Source: an uncultured Pelagibacteraceae bacterium (lineage in GTDB: Bacteria > Pseudomonadota > Alphaproteobacteria > Pelagibacterales > Pelagibacteraceae). From it: a DNA stretch of 42,052 nt. The notes beneath the pieces are model-generated. The model was not told the DNA's origin and searched no databases. It was given only the letters and a program-made list of their open reading frames with translations. The position numbers and the translations under genes are program-made. This document shows, piece after piece, positions 13,819-23,181 of the stretch (position 1 is the first letter of the stretch; every line of letters begins with the position of its first letter). The stretch lies in contig CACOZH010000005.1 of the NCBI GenBank assembly GCA_902631595.1, forward strand, positions 1 to 42,052, read 5' to 3'.

Positions 13819-14159
13819 TGAAGTCTAAAATCTTAAGTCTTTCAAAGAGTGAGGACTTTAAAAATATATTGAACGGGAGAAAGATCATGAACCCCTACTC
13901 TACAATTTTCTTTAAAAGATTAACCTCTAAAAATAATAAGTTATTAAATGTGAGTTTTGTTACAAAAAAAAAAATTGGAAATTCAGTTAAAAGAAATAAA
14001 ATTAAAAGAAGACTAAGAAATATTATGAATGATGCAATTAAATCAATTAGTATGAATTTAAATTATTCTTATTTATTTATTGCAAAGAAAAATATTTACG
14101 ATGCAAATTATAAAATGATAAAAGATTCAATATTTAAAGATTTGGCTAAAGTAAAATGA
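13818..14159 (+). CDS. rnpA: Ribonuclease P protein component
   Basis: This 113-residue protein assists the RNase P RNA in maturing tRNA 5' ends. The family signature is present as GNSVKRNKIKRRLRNIM (about 55-71), including the RNR-type basic helix. The start shares a base with the rpmH stop and the end overlaps yidD by 4 bases. Confidence 0.95.
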   Translation: MKSKILSLSKSEDFKNILNGRKIMNPYSTIFFKRLTSKNNKLLNVSFVTKKKIGNSVKRNKIKRRLRNIMNDAIKSISMNLNYSYLFIAKKNIYDANYKMIKDSIFKDLAKVK

Positions 14160-14380
14160 TAAAAATAATATTTATATACATAATTAAAATTTATAAATTA
14201 ATTATTTCTCCAATTTTAGGTCCATCGTGTAGATACCTTCCAACTTGCTCGGATTATTTTATAGAGTGTTTAAATGAGTATGGCTTAATCAAAGGAACAG
14301 TCAAAGGAACAAAAAGAATTTTATCTTGTCACCCTCTTGGAGGACAAGGATACGACCCGGTAAAGAAAGGTAAAAATTAA
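14156..14380 (+). CDS. yidD: Membrane protein insertion efficiency factor
   Basis: The 74-residue product has an amphipathic N-terminal helix, then ISPILGPSCRYLPTCSDYF, and ends with LSCHPLGGQGYDPV, the family hallmark. The three conserved cysteines are present. It helps YidC/Sec insertion at the inner membrane. Its stop shares its last base with the yidC start. Confidence 0.96.
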   Translation: MIKIIFIYIIKIYKLIISPILGPSCRYLPTCSDYFIECLNEYGLIKGTVKGTKRILSCHPLGGQGYDPVKKGKN

Positions 14381-16062
14381 TGGATTTAAAAAATACATTA
14401 GCTGCGGTATCTTTAAGTGCTGCAATAATAGTTTTGTGGGGTCTATTCTTTGCGCCAAACCCTCAAGATGTAAAGGAAGCACAGATAGAAAAAGATAGAA
14501 ATGAGCTTGCGCAAAACGAAGATGCGCCCAAATTAATTGATAATGAAGAAATAAAGGTAATAACAAGAGAAAATGCATTAAATGAAAGTCAAAGAATAAT
14601 TTTTGAGAATGAAAATATAATTGGATCAATATCCTTAAATGGTGCAGTTATCGATGACCTAACTTTTAAAAAATATACAACTTCAGTTGAAGGCGACGAA
14701 AAAGTTACATTATTAAATCCAAAAGAAATAAAGACCGGTTATTACATAGACTCAGGATGGGCTATTAATAATAATGAGGTTCAAACTCCTAATAATAAGA
14801 CAGTTTGGGAAGTAGATGGAAATAATAAACTTACACCAAATACTCCAGTAAAATTAAAGTGGACTAACAAAAACATCACATTTGAAAAGATAATAAAATT
14901 AGATGATAAATTTTTATTTAACATAGAACAAAAAATCACAAATAACTCAGAAAAGACTTATAATTTTTATCCTTATGGACAAGTAATCAGAAATACAGCG
15001 CCTGAGGTAACTAATTTTTACATACTACATGAAGGTCTTCTTGGTGTATTTGATGGTAATTTAGTCGAGGAAGATTACGACGATATTGAGGAAAAATCAT
15101 ACTCGAAAAACGCTGATGAAGGATATGTTGCAATTGTTGACAAATATTGGGTGGCAAGCATTATTCCAGAAGAAAATAAATCATTTAGAGCAGATTTTGA
15201 TTACAAAAATAAGTTTAAAGCAAGTTTTATTGAAAATAAACCAACTGTTGTTGGAGCAAATGAAACAAAATCAAATAATTTTAAAGTAATTGTTGCAGCA
15301 AAAGAAGTTGAAATAATTGATGGGTATGCGGAAAATCAAAATATAAGTAAATTTGACTTAGTAATCGACTGGGGATGGTTTTACTGGTTAGTAAAACCCC
15401 TCTTTTTTGCAATAGATTATTTTTTCGAACTTTCAGGAAACTTCGGAATAGCAATTATTTTAATAACTATTTGTATAAGAATTGCGTTTTTTCCACTTGC
15501 GAACATGTCATTTAAGTCAATGGCACGAATGAAATTATTACAGCCAGAAATGGCAAGACTAAAAGAATTGCACAAAGAAGATAAGGTAAAACTACAGCAG
15601 GAAATGATGGCATTGTATAGAAGAGAGAAAGTGAATCCTTTAAGTGGTTGCTTCCCAATATTGCTACAGATCCCTTTCTTTTTCGCTATATATAAAATGT
15701 TATTTGTTACAATTGAGATGAGACACCAGCCATTTTTTGGATGGATTAATGATTTAAGTGAGAGAGACCCAACAAGTATATTTAATGCTTTTGGATTAAT
15801 GCCATTTGATGTACCAAATTTTTTAATTATAGGGGCTTGGCCATGTTTAATGGGTCTTACTATGTATCTTCAACAAAAGCTGAATCCGGCACCACCGGAT
15901 CCTATACAGGCTAAAATTTTTATGTTCTTTCCGTTATTTCTAACAGTAATCCTAGCACCTTTTCCAAGTGGATTAGTTATCTATTGGACATTTAATAATA
16001 TTTTCACAATGATGCAACAGGTTGTTATCATGAGAAAGACCACAGTTAAAACTCAAGTATAG
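14380..16062 (+). CDS. yidC: Membrane protein insertase YidC
   Basis: This 560-residue Oxa1-family protein has an N-terminal membrane anchor (about 5-25), a large periplasmic beta-sandwich domain (about 60-320), and the conserved insertase core starting near WGWFYWLVKPLFF with five membrane helices. The hydrophilic-groove helix contains FGIAIILITICIRI with the expected Arg, and the cytoplasmic hairpin is MARLKELHKEDK onward. It ends with a short basic tail. It completes the four-gene cluster, and argB follows after 3 bases. The GTPase gene engB, often found after yidC, is absent here. Confidence 0.97.
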   Translation: MDLKNTLAAVSLSAAIIVLWGLFFAPNPQDVKEAQIEKDRNELAQNEDAPKLIDNEEIKVITRENALNESQRIIFENENIIGSISLNGAVIDDLTFKKYTTSVEGDEKVTLLNPKEIKTGYYIDSGWAINNNEVQTPNNKTVWEVDGNNKLTPNTPVKLKWTNKNITFEKIIKLDDKFLFNIEQKITNNSEKTYNFYPYGQVIRNTAPEVTNFYILHEGLLGVFDGNLVEEDYDDIEEKSYSKNADEGYVAIVDKYWVASIIPEENKSFRADFDYKNKFKASFIENKPTVVGANETKSNNFKVIVAAKEVEIIDGYAENQNISKFDLVIDWGWFYWLVKPLFFAIDYFFELSGNFGIAIILITICIRIAFFPLANMSFKSMARMKLLQPEMARLKELHKEDKVKLQQEMMALYRREKVNPLSGCFPILLQIPFFFAIYKMLFVTIEMRHQPFFGWINDLSERDPTSIFNAFGLMPFDVPNFLIIGAWPCLMGLTMYLQQKLNPAPPDPIQAKIFMFFPLFLTVILAPFPSGLVIYWTFNNIFTMMQQVVIMRKTTVKTQV

Positions 16063-16065
16063 AAA

Positions 16066-16911
16066 ATGGAAATTGAGAATTTACTCCCTATAGATGGTCC
16101 ATCTACTAGTGAAGTAAATAAATATATTGATAAATATAAAAACGATTTAATAGTGATTAAATATGGAGGAAATGTTTTTATAGATAGGAATATATTTGAT
16201 AATTTTATCGAAGATATAAGTATTTTAAATAAGCTTGGCCTTTCAATTGTTATAATTCATGGAGGTGGGCCAAAAATAAAGAGAGAGTTAGATAAGTCCA
16301 ATATTCAATCTAAATTTATAAGAGGCTTAAGAGTAACTGATGAAAAAATTATAAATATTGTTGAAGATGTCTTGATAGATTTTAATAAAGATATTGTTGA
16401 GTCTTTAATGAAAAAGAACACAAACGCATATTCAATTCATTCAAAAAAAGATAGTATTATAGAAATTGTTCCAGAATCTGAAGAACTCGGGTTTGTTGGT
16501 AAACCAAAAAAAATAAATACTGAATTAATAAAAAATATTTTAAAAGAAAATATTGTCCCTGTTATATCTCCTTTAGGAAAAAAAGAGCAGCAAACATATA
16601 ATATAAATGGAGATACAGCCGCAGGTGCTATTGCAAAATCTTTAAAAGCGAGAAGATTGATCCTAATGACAAATACAGAGGGTGTTTTAAGCAAAGATAA
16701 AAAATTAATAGAAGAAATTACATCATCTAAAATATTAGAAATGATAAAAGACGAAACTATAAGTGGAGGCATGATTCCTAAAATAAACACTTGTCTTGAT
16801 GCTGTAAAAAATGGTGTTGTGGGCGTTGTTATTATTGATGGAAGAAAACCTCATTCAATTTTATTTGAAATATTTTCTGATAAGGGCGCAGGAACATTAA
16901 TCAGAAAATGA
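16066..16911 (+). CDS. argB: Acetylglutamate kinase
   Basis: ArgB phosphorylates N-acetylglutamate in arginine synthesis. The 281-residue amino-acid-kinase fold shows VIKYGGNV, IHGGGPKI, GFVGKPKKI, NINGDTAAGAIA and SGGMIPKI. The length is typical. It sits 3 bases after yidC and overlaps the next gene by 4 bases, so it is probably read from the rpmH promoter or an internal one within yidC. Confidence 0.95.
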   Translation: MEIENLLPIDGPSTSEVNKYIDKYKNDLIVIKYGGNVFIDRNIFDNFIEDISILNKLGLSIVIIHGGGPKIKRELDKSNIQSKFIRGLRVTDEKIINIVEDVLIDFNKDIVESLMKKNTNAYSIHSKKDSIIEIVPESEELGFVGKPKKINTELIKNILKENIVPVISPLGKKEQQTYNINGDTAAGAIAKSLKARRLILMTNTEGVLSKDKKLIEEITSSKILEMIKDETISGGMIPKINTCLDAVKNGVVGVVIIDGRKPHSILFEIFSDKGAGTLIRK

Positions 16912-17597
16912 AAGATTTAAAAAAAGTAAAATATCTGATTCTTGACATGGATGGTTGTGTGTATCATCCTAGATACTTAAAAACTTTATTCGGCCAAGTA
17001 TCTGCAAGAATGACGAAATTTATATCACTTAAACTTGGCATAGATGAAATTAAGGCAAAAGAAATCCAATCAGATTATTTTTATAAACACGATACTTCAC
17101 TAAATGGCCTACTAATCAATCATCCAGATAAAATTGATGCTCATGAATTTTTAAAATTTGTCCATACAATAAATTATGACTGTCTTGATAAGGATATTGA
17201 GCTAAGAGAAGAATTATTAAAATTAGATGTAAAAGCTTATTGTGCAACAAATGGTAGTAGAGAGCACGCAAAAAACTGTATGAAAAAAATAGGTATTGAT
17301 GATTTGTTCGAAGGAAAAGTCATGGATATCGTAGATTTTAATTTCAAACCTAAACCTGATCCTAAATCACTTAAATTATTATGTGATAAGTTTGAAATAC
17401 CTACTAATGAAGAAACAGTATATGTAGAGGATATTTGTAAAAATCTTACTTCTGAAACAGCAAAAAATATGATCAAAGTTTGGTTTAGTAATGATGAGCC
17501 AATAAATAATATTGATAAATATAAAGATGTAGTAGATTATAGAATTGATAATCTTGCTTTATTTTTAAAAAAAATAAGGTTATTAAAAGAACAATAA
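16908..17597 (+). CDS. HAD-superfamily pyrimidine 5'-nucleotidase-like phosphatase
   Basis: The 229-residue protein carries HAD motif I LILDMDGCVY, motif II CATNGS, a lysine-containing motif III region KPKPDPKSL, and motif IV VYVEDICKN. The helical cap with HDTSLNGLL resembles the pyrimidine 5'-nucleotidase (Sdt1/YjjG-like) subgroup, which dephosphorylates nucleotides or related phosphates. The true substrate is unknown. Its ATG overlaps argB by 4 bases and dapD follows after 5 bases, so it is transcribed with amino-acid genes. Confidence 0.85.
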   Translation: MKDLKKVKYLILDMDGCVYHPRYLKTLFGQVSARMTKFISLKLGIDEIKAKEIQSDYFYKHDTSLNGLLINHPDKIDAHEFLKFVHTINYDCLDKDIELREELLKLDVKAYCATNGSREHAKNCMKKIGIDDLFEGKVMDIVDFNFKPKPDPKSLKLLCDKFEIPTNEETVYVEDICKNLTSETAKNMIKVWFSNDEPINNIDKYKDVVDYRIDNLALFLKKIRLLKEQ

Positions 17598-17602
17598 AAT
17601 TT

Positions 17603-18433
17603 ATGAGTGATATAAAAAAAATAATAAACGATGCGTGGGAAATAAAAGATAAAATTAATCAAAATTCTGACAAATCTATAAAGGATGCAATTAATCAAGT
17701 TATTGAAGATCTAGATAGTGGTAAATCTAGAGTGGCCGAAAAAATTAATGGTGAATGGCTAACCCATCAACATCTAAAAAAAGCTATAATGCTGAGTTTT
17801 AGAATTTATCCCATGGAAAATTTAAATGGTCCTTATAGTAGTTGGTACGATAAAGCCCACTTACTTAAAGGTAAAACAGCAGGATGGACAAAAAATGATC
17901 ATGAGAAAGCTGGATTTAGAATGGTTCCTAATTCACCAGTCAGAAAAGGTTCATTCGTTGGAAAAAATGCAGTCCTGATGCCATGCTATGTAAATATTGG
18001 TGCCTATATAGATGAAGGAACAATGATAGATACATTTGCAAGAGCTGGAAGTTGTAGCCAAATAGGAAAGAATTGTCATATATCAGCTGGAAGTGGTGTA
18101 GGTGGTGTATTAGAACCAGCTCAAGCACTTCCAACGATAATTGAAGATAACGTTTTTTTGGGTGCTATGTCTGAGGTAGTCGAAGGTGTTATTGTTGGAG
18201 AAGGTTCTGTCTTAAGTATGGGAATGTATATTGGCCAGTCCACTAAAATTGTTAATAGAGCAACAGGTGAAATAGCTTACGGAAAAATTCCACCATATTC
18301 TGTTGTTGTGCCAGGTACTTTGCCAGACAAAAAAAATCCATCTACACCATCATTAAGCTGTGCAGTAATTATTAAGCAAGTCGACGAAAAAACAAGATCA
18401 AAAACATCAATTAATGATCTTTTAAGAGAATAA
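17603..18433 (+). CDS. dapD: Tetrahydrodipicolinate N-succinyltransferase
   Basis: DapD makes N-succinyl-2-amino-6-ketopimelate in the lysine/diaminopimelate pathway. The 276-residue protein has an N-terminal helical domain followed by a left-handed beta-helix of hexapeptide repeats. Visible are the substrate-site GAYIDEGTMIDTFARAGSC and GVGGVLEP. It is followed by dapE, the next but one step of the same succinylase branch. Confidence 0.96.
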   Translation: MSDIKKIINDAWEIKDKINQNSDKSIKDAINQVIEDLDSGKSRVAEKINGEWLTHQHLKKAIMLSFRIYPMENLNGPYSSWYDKAHLLKGKTAGWTKNDHEKAGFRMVPNSPVRKGSFVGKNAVLMPCYVNIGAYIDEGTMIDTFARAGSCSQIGKNCHISAGSGVGGVLEPAQALPTIIEDNVFLGAMSEVVEGVIVGEGSVLSMGMYIGQSTKIVNRATGEIAYGKIPPYSVVVPGTLPDKKNPSTPSLSCAVIIKQVDEKTRSKTSINDLLRE

Positions 18434-18437
18434 ATTA

Positions 18438-19577
18438 ATGAAAAGCTACAATGAAATAAAATTAGCTCAAGAGCTAATAAGATTTCCAACAGTTAAAACT
18501 GAGGATAAAGGTATTATGAGATTCTTATCAAAAAAACTTAGTGCCATTGGTTTTAAATGTACAATTATAAAATCAAAAGGAACTGGACCCAAGCCAGCTC
18601 TAAATTTATATGCTAGATTTGGTAAATCAAAACCACATATAAATTTTTTAGGACATACAGATGTTGTTGCAAATCTTAAAAATTGGAAAATTCCACCATT
18701 TAAAGCAGTTGTAAAAAAAGGATATTTAAATGGAAGAGGTTCACAAGATATGAAAGGTGGAGTTGCTTGTTGGATAAGCGCCGTAAGCAGTTTTATCAAA
18801 AAAAATAAGTTTAAAGGTTCAATTTCAGTTATTATTTCAGCAGATGAGGAAACAACAGGTTACGGTTGTCCAGCAGTTATGAAATATCTTGGTAAAAAAG
18901 GAGAGAAAATAGATTTTTCTGTAGTAGGTGAACCATCATCAAATAAATCAGTGGGAGATGAAATCAGAATTGGAAGACGTGGTTCAATGAATGGAATTAT
19001 AACTGTATTTGGCAAGAGTGGTCACTCAGCATTTGCTGGATCTTATATCAATCCGTGTACAACCTTAGCCAAAATAATATCAAAATTGAAAAGTTCATCT
19101 TTAGATAATGGTACAAAATTTATGCCTCCATCTAATCTTGAGTTTACTAAGATAAATGTAGATAATTTATCTGAAAATGTGGTGCCACAGTCTGCAAGTG
19201 CAAAATTTAATGTAAGATTTAATTCTAGACATAAATCATCATCACTTAAGAAAAAGTTAAGTAAAATAATTAATATAACTGCCAAAAAAGAAAAATGTAA
19301 AACTAAAATAGAATATAGAGTAAGTGGAGAAGCTTTTTATACAAAACCTAATAAAGAGATTTATATGGTGAAAAAAATTGTTAAAAAAGTTACAGGTAAT
19401 TCAGCAAAGTTAAATTGTAGAGGTGGTACAAGTGATAGTAGATTTTTGGGGTCTATTCCAAGGCTAGAACTAGGATTAAGAAATACTACTATTCATATGG
19501 TAGACGAAAAATCGCCGATCTCAGATTTGAAAAAGTTGACTAAGATATATTATAATATTTTAGAAAATTATTTTTAA
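18438..19577 (+). CDS. dapE: Succinyl-diaminopimelate desuccinylase
   Basis: This M20-family di-zinc hydrolase releases LL-diaminopimelate from its succinylated form. The 379 residues show LGHTDVV (first metal His), GRGSQDMKGG (bridging Asp), ADEETTGYG (catalytic and metal Glu), the dimerisation segment GRRGSMNGIITVFG, GKSGHSAF, and the C-terminal HMVDEKSPI histidine. It starts 4 bases after dapD. Its stop shares a base with the deacetylase start. Confidence 0.96.
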   Translation: MKSYNEIKLAQELIRFPTVKTEDKGIMRFLSKKLSAIGFKCTIIKSKGTGPKPALNLYARFGKSKPHINFLGHTDVVANLKNWKIPPFKAVVKKGYLNGRGSQDMKGGVACWISAVSSFIKKNKFKGSISVIISADEETTGYGCPAVMKYLGKKGEKIDFSVVGEPSSNKSVGDEIRIGRRGSMNGIITVFGKSGHSAFAGSYINPCTTLAKIISKLKSSSLDNGTKFMPPSNLEFTKINVDNLSENVVPQSASAKFNVRFNSRHKSSSLKKKLSKIINITAKKEKCKTKIEYRVSGEAFYTKPNKEIYMVKKIVKKVTGNSAKLNCRGGTSDSRFLGSIPRLELGLRNTTIHMVDEKSPISDLKKLTKIYYNILENYF

Positions 19578-20500
19578 TGAAAACAGCGATAATTACCTCT
19601 AAATCTTCATTAAATCATAACACTGGTTCTGGACATCCTGAGAGCATTTCAAGGGTTAAGTCAATACTTGAAACATTAAAAAAAAATAAAAAGTTAATTT
19701 GGAAAAATCCGGCTAGTTTCGACAAAGATATTATAAAACAAGCACATTCGCATGATTATTTGAACACAGTTGAAAATGCTTTTCCTGAAAAAGGATTAGT
19801 ATTTTTAGACGGTGATACAGTTGTTTCGCCTGGAAGCAAAGATGCAACTTTTGATGCAGTTGGTTCAATAATAACTGCGATAGACGGTGTAGAAAATAAA
19901 GAATTTCAGGCCGCTCACTGTGTCACTAGACCTCCAGGCCATCATGCTGAAAAAAATAAAGCCATGGGTTTTTGTGTAATAAATAATATCAGTGTTGCTG
20001 CAAATTATTTAATTTTAAAATATAAATATAACAAAGTTGCAGTAATTGATTGGGATTGTCACTTTGGAAATGGTACTTATGACATTCTTAAGTCAAATGA
20101 GAATGTTTTTTTCTCAAGCTTACATCAATATCCATATTATCCAGGAGGTGGCACTGAACACGAAAAAGGAGAACATAATAACGCTTTAAATATTCCACTT
20201 CCTGCTGGCACAAACTCTAGAGAATATTTCGATGCTTATGAACATATGCTAAAAAGATTAAAAGAGTTTAGACCTGAATTTATATTAATGTCAGCAGGCT
20301 TTGATAGCCACCGCATGGACCCACTTTGTCAAATGAATTTAGAGTCTAAAGACTATTATGAGATAACTAGAAGAGTTTTGGAAGTTACCAAACAGTTTTG
20401 TAACGGAAAAGTTGTCTCTATTCTTGAGGGTGGTTATGACCTAAATGCTTTAGCAGAAAGTGCAAATGAACATGTTAACGCACTTCTAGAATTCAATTGA
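19577..20500 (+). CDS. Class II histone-deacetylase-like (acetylpolyamine/lysine deacetylase family) hydrolase
   Basis: The 307-residue arginase-fold hydrolase has the active-site His pair in TRPPGHHAEKNKAMGFC (H122, H123), zinc ligands in DWDCHFGNGT (D160, H162) and SAGFD (D243), and the catalytic Tyr in EGGYDLNA. MGFC after the His pair is typical of class II HDAC-like bacterial deacetylases. The substrate may be acetyl-lysine on proteins, acetylpolyamines or another acetamide. It shares one base with the dapE stop, and the SET-domain gene follows 27 bases later. Confidence 0.92.
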   Translation: MKTAIITSKSSLNHNTGSGHPESISRVKSILETLKKNKKLIWKNPASFDKDIIKQAHSHDYLNTVENAFPEKGLVFLDGDTVVSPGSKDATFDAVGSIITAIDGVENKEFQAAHCVTRPPGHHAEKNKAMGFCVINNISVAANYLILKYKYNKVAVIDWDCHFGNGTYDILKSNENVFFSSLHQYPYYPGGGTEHEKGEHNNALNIPLPAGTNSREYFDAYEHMLKRLKEFRPEFILMSAGFDSHRMDPLCQMNLESKDYYEITRRVLEVTKQFCNGKVVSILEGGYDLNALAESANEHVNALLEFN

Positions 20501-20527
20501 GATTCTGAAAAATTATCATAAATAGAA

Positions 20528-20989
20528 ATGATGGCTTTATATAAAATAAAAAAATCAAATATTGATAATAAAGGGTTAGTTGCTAGTAAGGATATTAAAA
20601 AAGGTACAAAAATAATTGCATACAAAGGAAAACTAATTTCGAAAAAAGAGAGTGAAAAAAACCCTAAATTTGATAATTCAAAAAGGATTTATCTTTTTGA
20701 AATTAACAAAAGATATGATCTTGATGGAGATTTCAATTTTAATACCGCAAGACTTATAAACCACTCTTGTAACCCAAACTGTGAAGTAGTTGGCAAAGGT
20801 TTAAAATTATGGATTGAGTCAATTAAAGATATTAAAAAAGGTGAGGAACTCTCATATGATTATGGTTTCAGTTTTGATGAAGATTTTAGAGATTATCCAT
20901 GCAAATGTAATTCAAAAAATTGTTGTGGGTATATAGTAAAACAAGCTTCTCGATGGAGAATCAAAAAATCACTTAGGGTTAATAGATAA
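20528..20989 (+). CDS. SET-domain protein (putative lysine methyltransferase)
   Basis: The 153-residue protein has a SET domain from near residue 5. The N-terminal G-LVA strand is followed by the cofactor/knot motif RLINHSCNPNC (residues 75-85) and GEELSYDYGF (about 106-114). A post-SET cysteine cluster CKCNSKNCC (125-133) can bind zinc with Cys85. These are the residues needed for S-adenosylmethionine binding and catalysis. The target is unknown; bacterial SET proteins may modify ribosomal, chromatin or other proteins. It follows an HDAC-like gene and overlaps the convergent truA by 11 bases. Start is ATG 20528 or the next codon, 20531. Confidence 0.9.
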   Translation: MMALYKIKKSNIDNKGLVASKDIKKGTKIIAYKGKLISKKESEKNPKFDNSKRIYLFEINKRYDLDGDFNFNTARLINHSCNPNCEVVGKGLKLWIESIKDIKKGEELSYDYGFSFDEDFRDYPCKCNSKNCCGYIVKQASRWRIKKSLRVNR

Positions 20990-21719
20990 TTCTTGATAAG
21001 TACAACCCTTTTGCAGGTGCTGGTGGAGCACAATCTTTTCTATTTTTTGACTTTATAATTTTCTCAAGATCTTTAATTGACCATTTTTTTTCTCCAACAT
21101 ATTTTAGGCACCCAATGATTGATCTTACTTGATTTCTGAGAAATGACTTTGACCTTAGTGTAAAAATTATTTTTTCATTTTTCTTAATAATTTTTATCAT
21201 TTTTAAAGTTCTGATTGGAGATTTCGCCTGGCAATTGGCAGATCTAAACGCATTAAAATTATGGGTTCCAATTAATTTCTTAGATGCTTTTTTTAAAAGT
21301 TTTATGTCTAGTCTTGATCTCAAATACCATACTTTATTTTTATCGAATACTGGGGGCGCATCTCTATTTAGAATAATATATTCATATTCTCTTTCTTTTG
21401 CAGAGTACCTTGCGTGAAAGTTCGTATTTCTTTTCACAATTTTCTTTATCGAAATATTTTTTTTATTTAAAAAATAGTTTAATGAAGAAATTAATTTATA
21501 TTTATTTAATATTGTTTTTTTATAATCAAAATGAGCTGATTGATTTTTTGAGTGAACACCAGCATCCGTTCTTCCTGAACCAATAATATTTACTTTTATT
21601 TTTAATATTTTAGATAAAATTTTTTCAATCTCTTTTTGAATTGACGTAGCATTTTTTTGTGATTGCCATCCAGAGTGTTTTGTTCCATCGTATTCAACTA
21701 TAATTTGATATCTAAACAT
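20979..21719 (-). CDS. truA: tRNA pseudouridine(38-40) synthase
   Basis: TruA isomerises uridines 38-40 in tRNA anticodon stems. The 246-residue protein starts MFRYQIIVEYDGTKHSGWQ and carries the catalytic Asp in GSGRTDAGVHS (Asp52). The frame is open 16 codons further upstream, but family alignment supports the ATG at 21719, which overlaps the fmt stop by 8 bases. The order def-fmt-truA is common in alphaproteobacteria. Confidence 0.95.
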   Translation of the reverse strand: MFRYQIIVEYDGTKHSGWQSQKNATSIQKEIEKILSKILKIKVNIIGSGRTDAGVHSKNQSAHFDYKKTILNKYKLISSLNYFLNKKNISIKKIVKRNTNFHARYSAKEREYEYIILNRDAPPVFDKNKVWYLRSRLDIKLLKKASKKLIGTHNFNAFRSANCQAKSPIRTLKMIKIIKKNEKIIFTLRSKSFLRNQVRSIIGCLKYVGEKKWSIKDLEKIIKSKNRKDCAPPAPAKGLYLSRIIY

Positions 21720-22641
21720 CGTATAAATTAGTTCCTTTTTGAATTTGAGAACCAAGTATAAACTCATTTATTTTCTGAGGCTTTTTACCTTCACGTTGTA
21801 TTTCTAAAATTTTAATTGAATTTTCTCCGCAGCTAATTTCAAGATCATTAGATAGAACTTTGCCTGGTTGGTCTTTATTAAAAGATAATTTTGCTTTTAA
21901 AATTTTATGTCTTTCCCCTTTGTAAATAAAATAGCCACCTGGATAAGGAAATAATCCGTTTATTTTTCCAATTATATTTTCAGCTTTATCATTCCAATCA
22001 ATTAAACCTTCAGTTTTTTTAATTTTTTTTGCGTATGTAGCTTTGGAGTGATCTTGTGGTTTAAATTCTACTTCTTTATCAATTATGCTATCTATAATAT
22101 CTGAAATTTTTTCAGATGCTAAATTTGAAAGTCTGTCACTTAGGCTTTCAGCATTTTCATTATCTTTAATGTTAATTTTATAAATATGTGAAATATCTCC
22201 TTCATCTAATTTTTCGTTTATTCTCATTACACTTATGCCAGTTTCTTTATCTTGACTCATTATTGATCTTTGGATTGGTGCTGCACCTCTCCATTTTGGA
22301 AGTATTGATGCATGAAGATTAATAAAACCTTCTTTGCTTAGAGATAAGAATTGTTTTGGGATGATTATTCCATAAGCTACTATAATTACTAGATCTAAGT
22401 TTAGATTTTTGAAATATTCATATTCTGATTTATTTTCTTTTAAAAGATCAGGTGTTCTTACATCAAAGTTAATTGTTTCAGCAAATGAGTGTACCGGGGA
22501 TTTTTCTAACTTTTGTCCTCTACTTGATCTTCTTGGTGGTTGTGTGTAGACAGCTGAAATTTCATGTCCATTTTGATATATATTCTTTAATATTGGTACC
22601 GAGAAGATGGGTGTCCCCATGAAGGCAATTCTTCTTTGCAT
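21712..22641 (-). CDS. fmt: Methionyl-tRNA formyltransferase
   Basis: Fmt formylates initiator Met-tRNA. The 309-residue protein has FMGTPIFSVPIL at the N-terminus, the catalytic NLHASILPKWRGAAPIQ (Asn and His), the TGISVMRINEKLDEGDI strand, and a C-terminal OB-like tRNA-binding domain. The partner deformylase gene lies 3 bases upstream on the same strand. Confidence 0.97.
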   Translation of the reverse strand: MQRRIAFMGTPIFSVPILKNIYQNGHEISAVYTQPPRRSSRGQKLEKSPVHSFAETINFDVRTPDLLKENKSEYEYFKNLNLDLVIIVAYGIIIPKQFLSLSKEGFINLHASILPKWRGAAPIQRSIMSQDKETGISVMRINEKLDEGDISHIYKINIKDNENAESLSDRLSNLASEKISDIIDSIIDKEVEFKPQDHSKATYAKKIKKTEGLIDWNDKAENIIGKINGLFPYPGGYFIYKGERHKILKAKLSFNKDQPGKVLSNDLEISCGENSIKILEIQREGKKPQKINEFILGSQIQKGTNLYDV

Positions 22642-22644
22642 GTA

Positions 22645-23169
22645 TCAAATAACAAGTGTTTCTGAATTTTTTTTTTCCTTAGACAATTTTTTTAATATCA
22701 TTGATTTTTTTAATTTTGAGAGATAATCGATAAATAATATTCCTTCTAGATGATCCATTTCATGCTGTATACATGTAGCAAGAAGACCATCTGCAAAAAG
22801 CATTTTTTTTTCACCATTATAATCCAAGTATTCAACTTCACATGTTGCAGGTCTATCAATTTCTGCAAATTGATTTGGTACTGACAGGCACCCTTCTTCA
22901 TATGTAGATAAATCTTTATTTTTATTTTTTATTACGGGATTAACAAAATACATTGGATTTCTCTTTTCGTCTTTCCATGCGATATCCATTACAATTATTC
23001 TTTTTGGTATACCGATTTGTATCGCGGCCAATCCAATCCCATTTGCATGGTACATTGTCTCCAACATATCATCCATCAAAATTTGTTCTTCCTTTGTAAC
23101 CCTTTCAACAGGCTTTGAAACTTGTCTTAATACTTCATGTGGTTCAGTTAGTATTTCTTTAACGCTCAT
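22645..23169 (-). CDS. def: Peptide deformylase
   Basis: Def removes the N-formyl group from nascent proteins. The 174 residues include all three family motifs: GIGLAAIQIG, EGCLSVP and the metal-binding QHEMDHLEG. The length and arrangement are normal for type I enzymes. It precedes fmt by 3 bases and follows the secreted 587-residue protein gene by 12 bases. Confidence 0.97.
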   Translation of the reverse strand: MSVKEILTEPHEVLRQVSKPVERVTKEEQILMDDMLETMYHANGIGLAAIQIGIPKRIIVMDIAWKDEKRNPMYFVNPVIKNKNKDLSTYEEGCLSVPNQFAEIDRPATCEVEYLDYNGEKKMLFADGLLATCIQHEMDHLEGILFIDYLSKLKKSMILKKLSKEKKNSETLVI

Positions 23170-23181
23170 AATTTTATAGAT

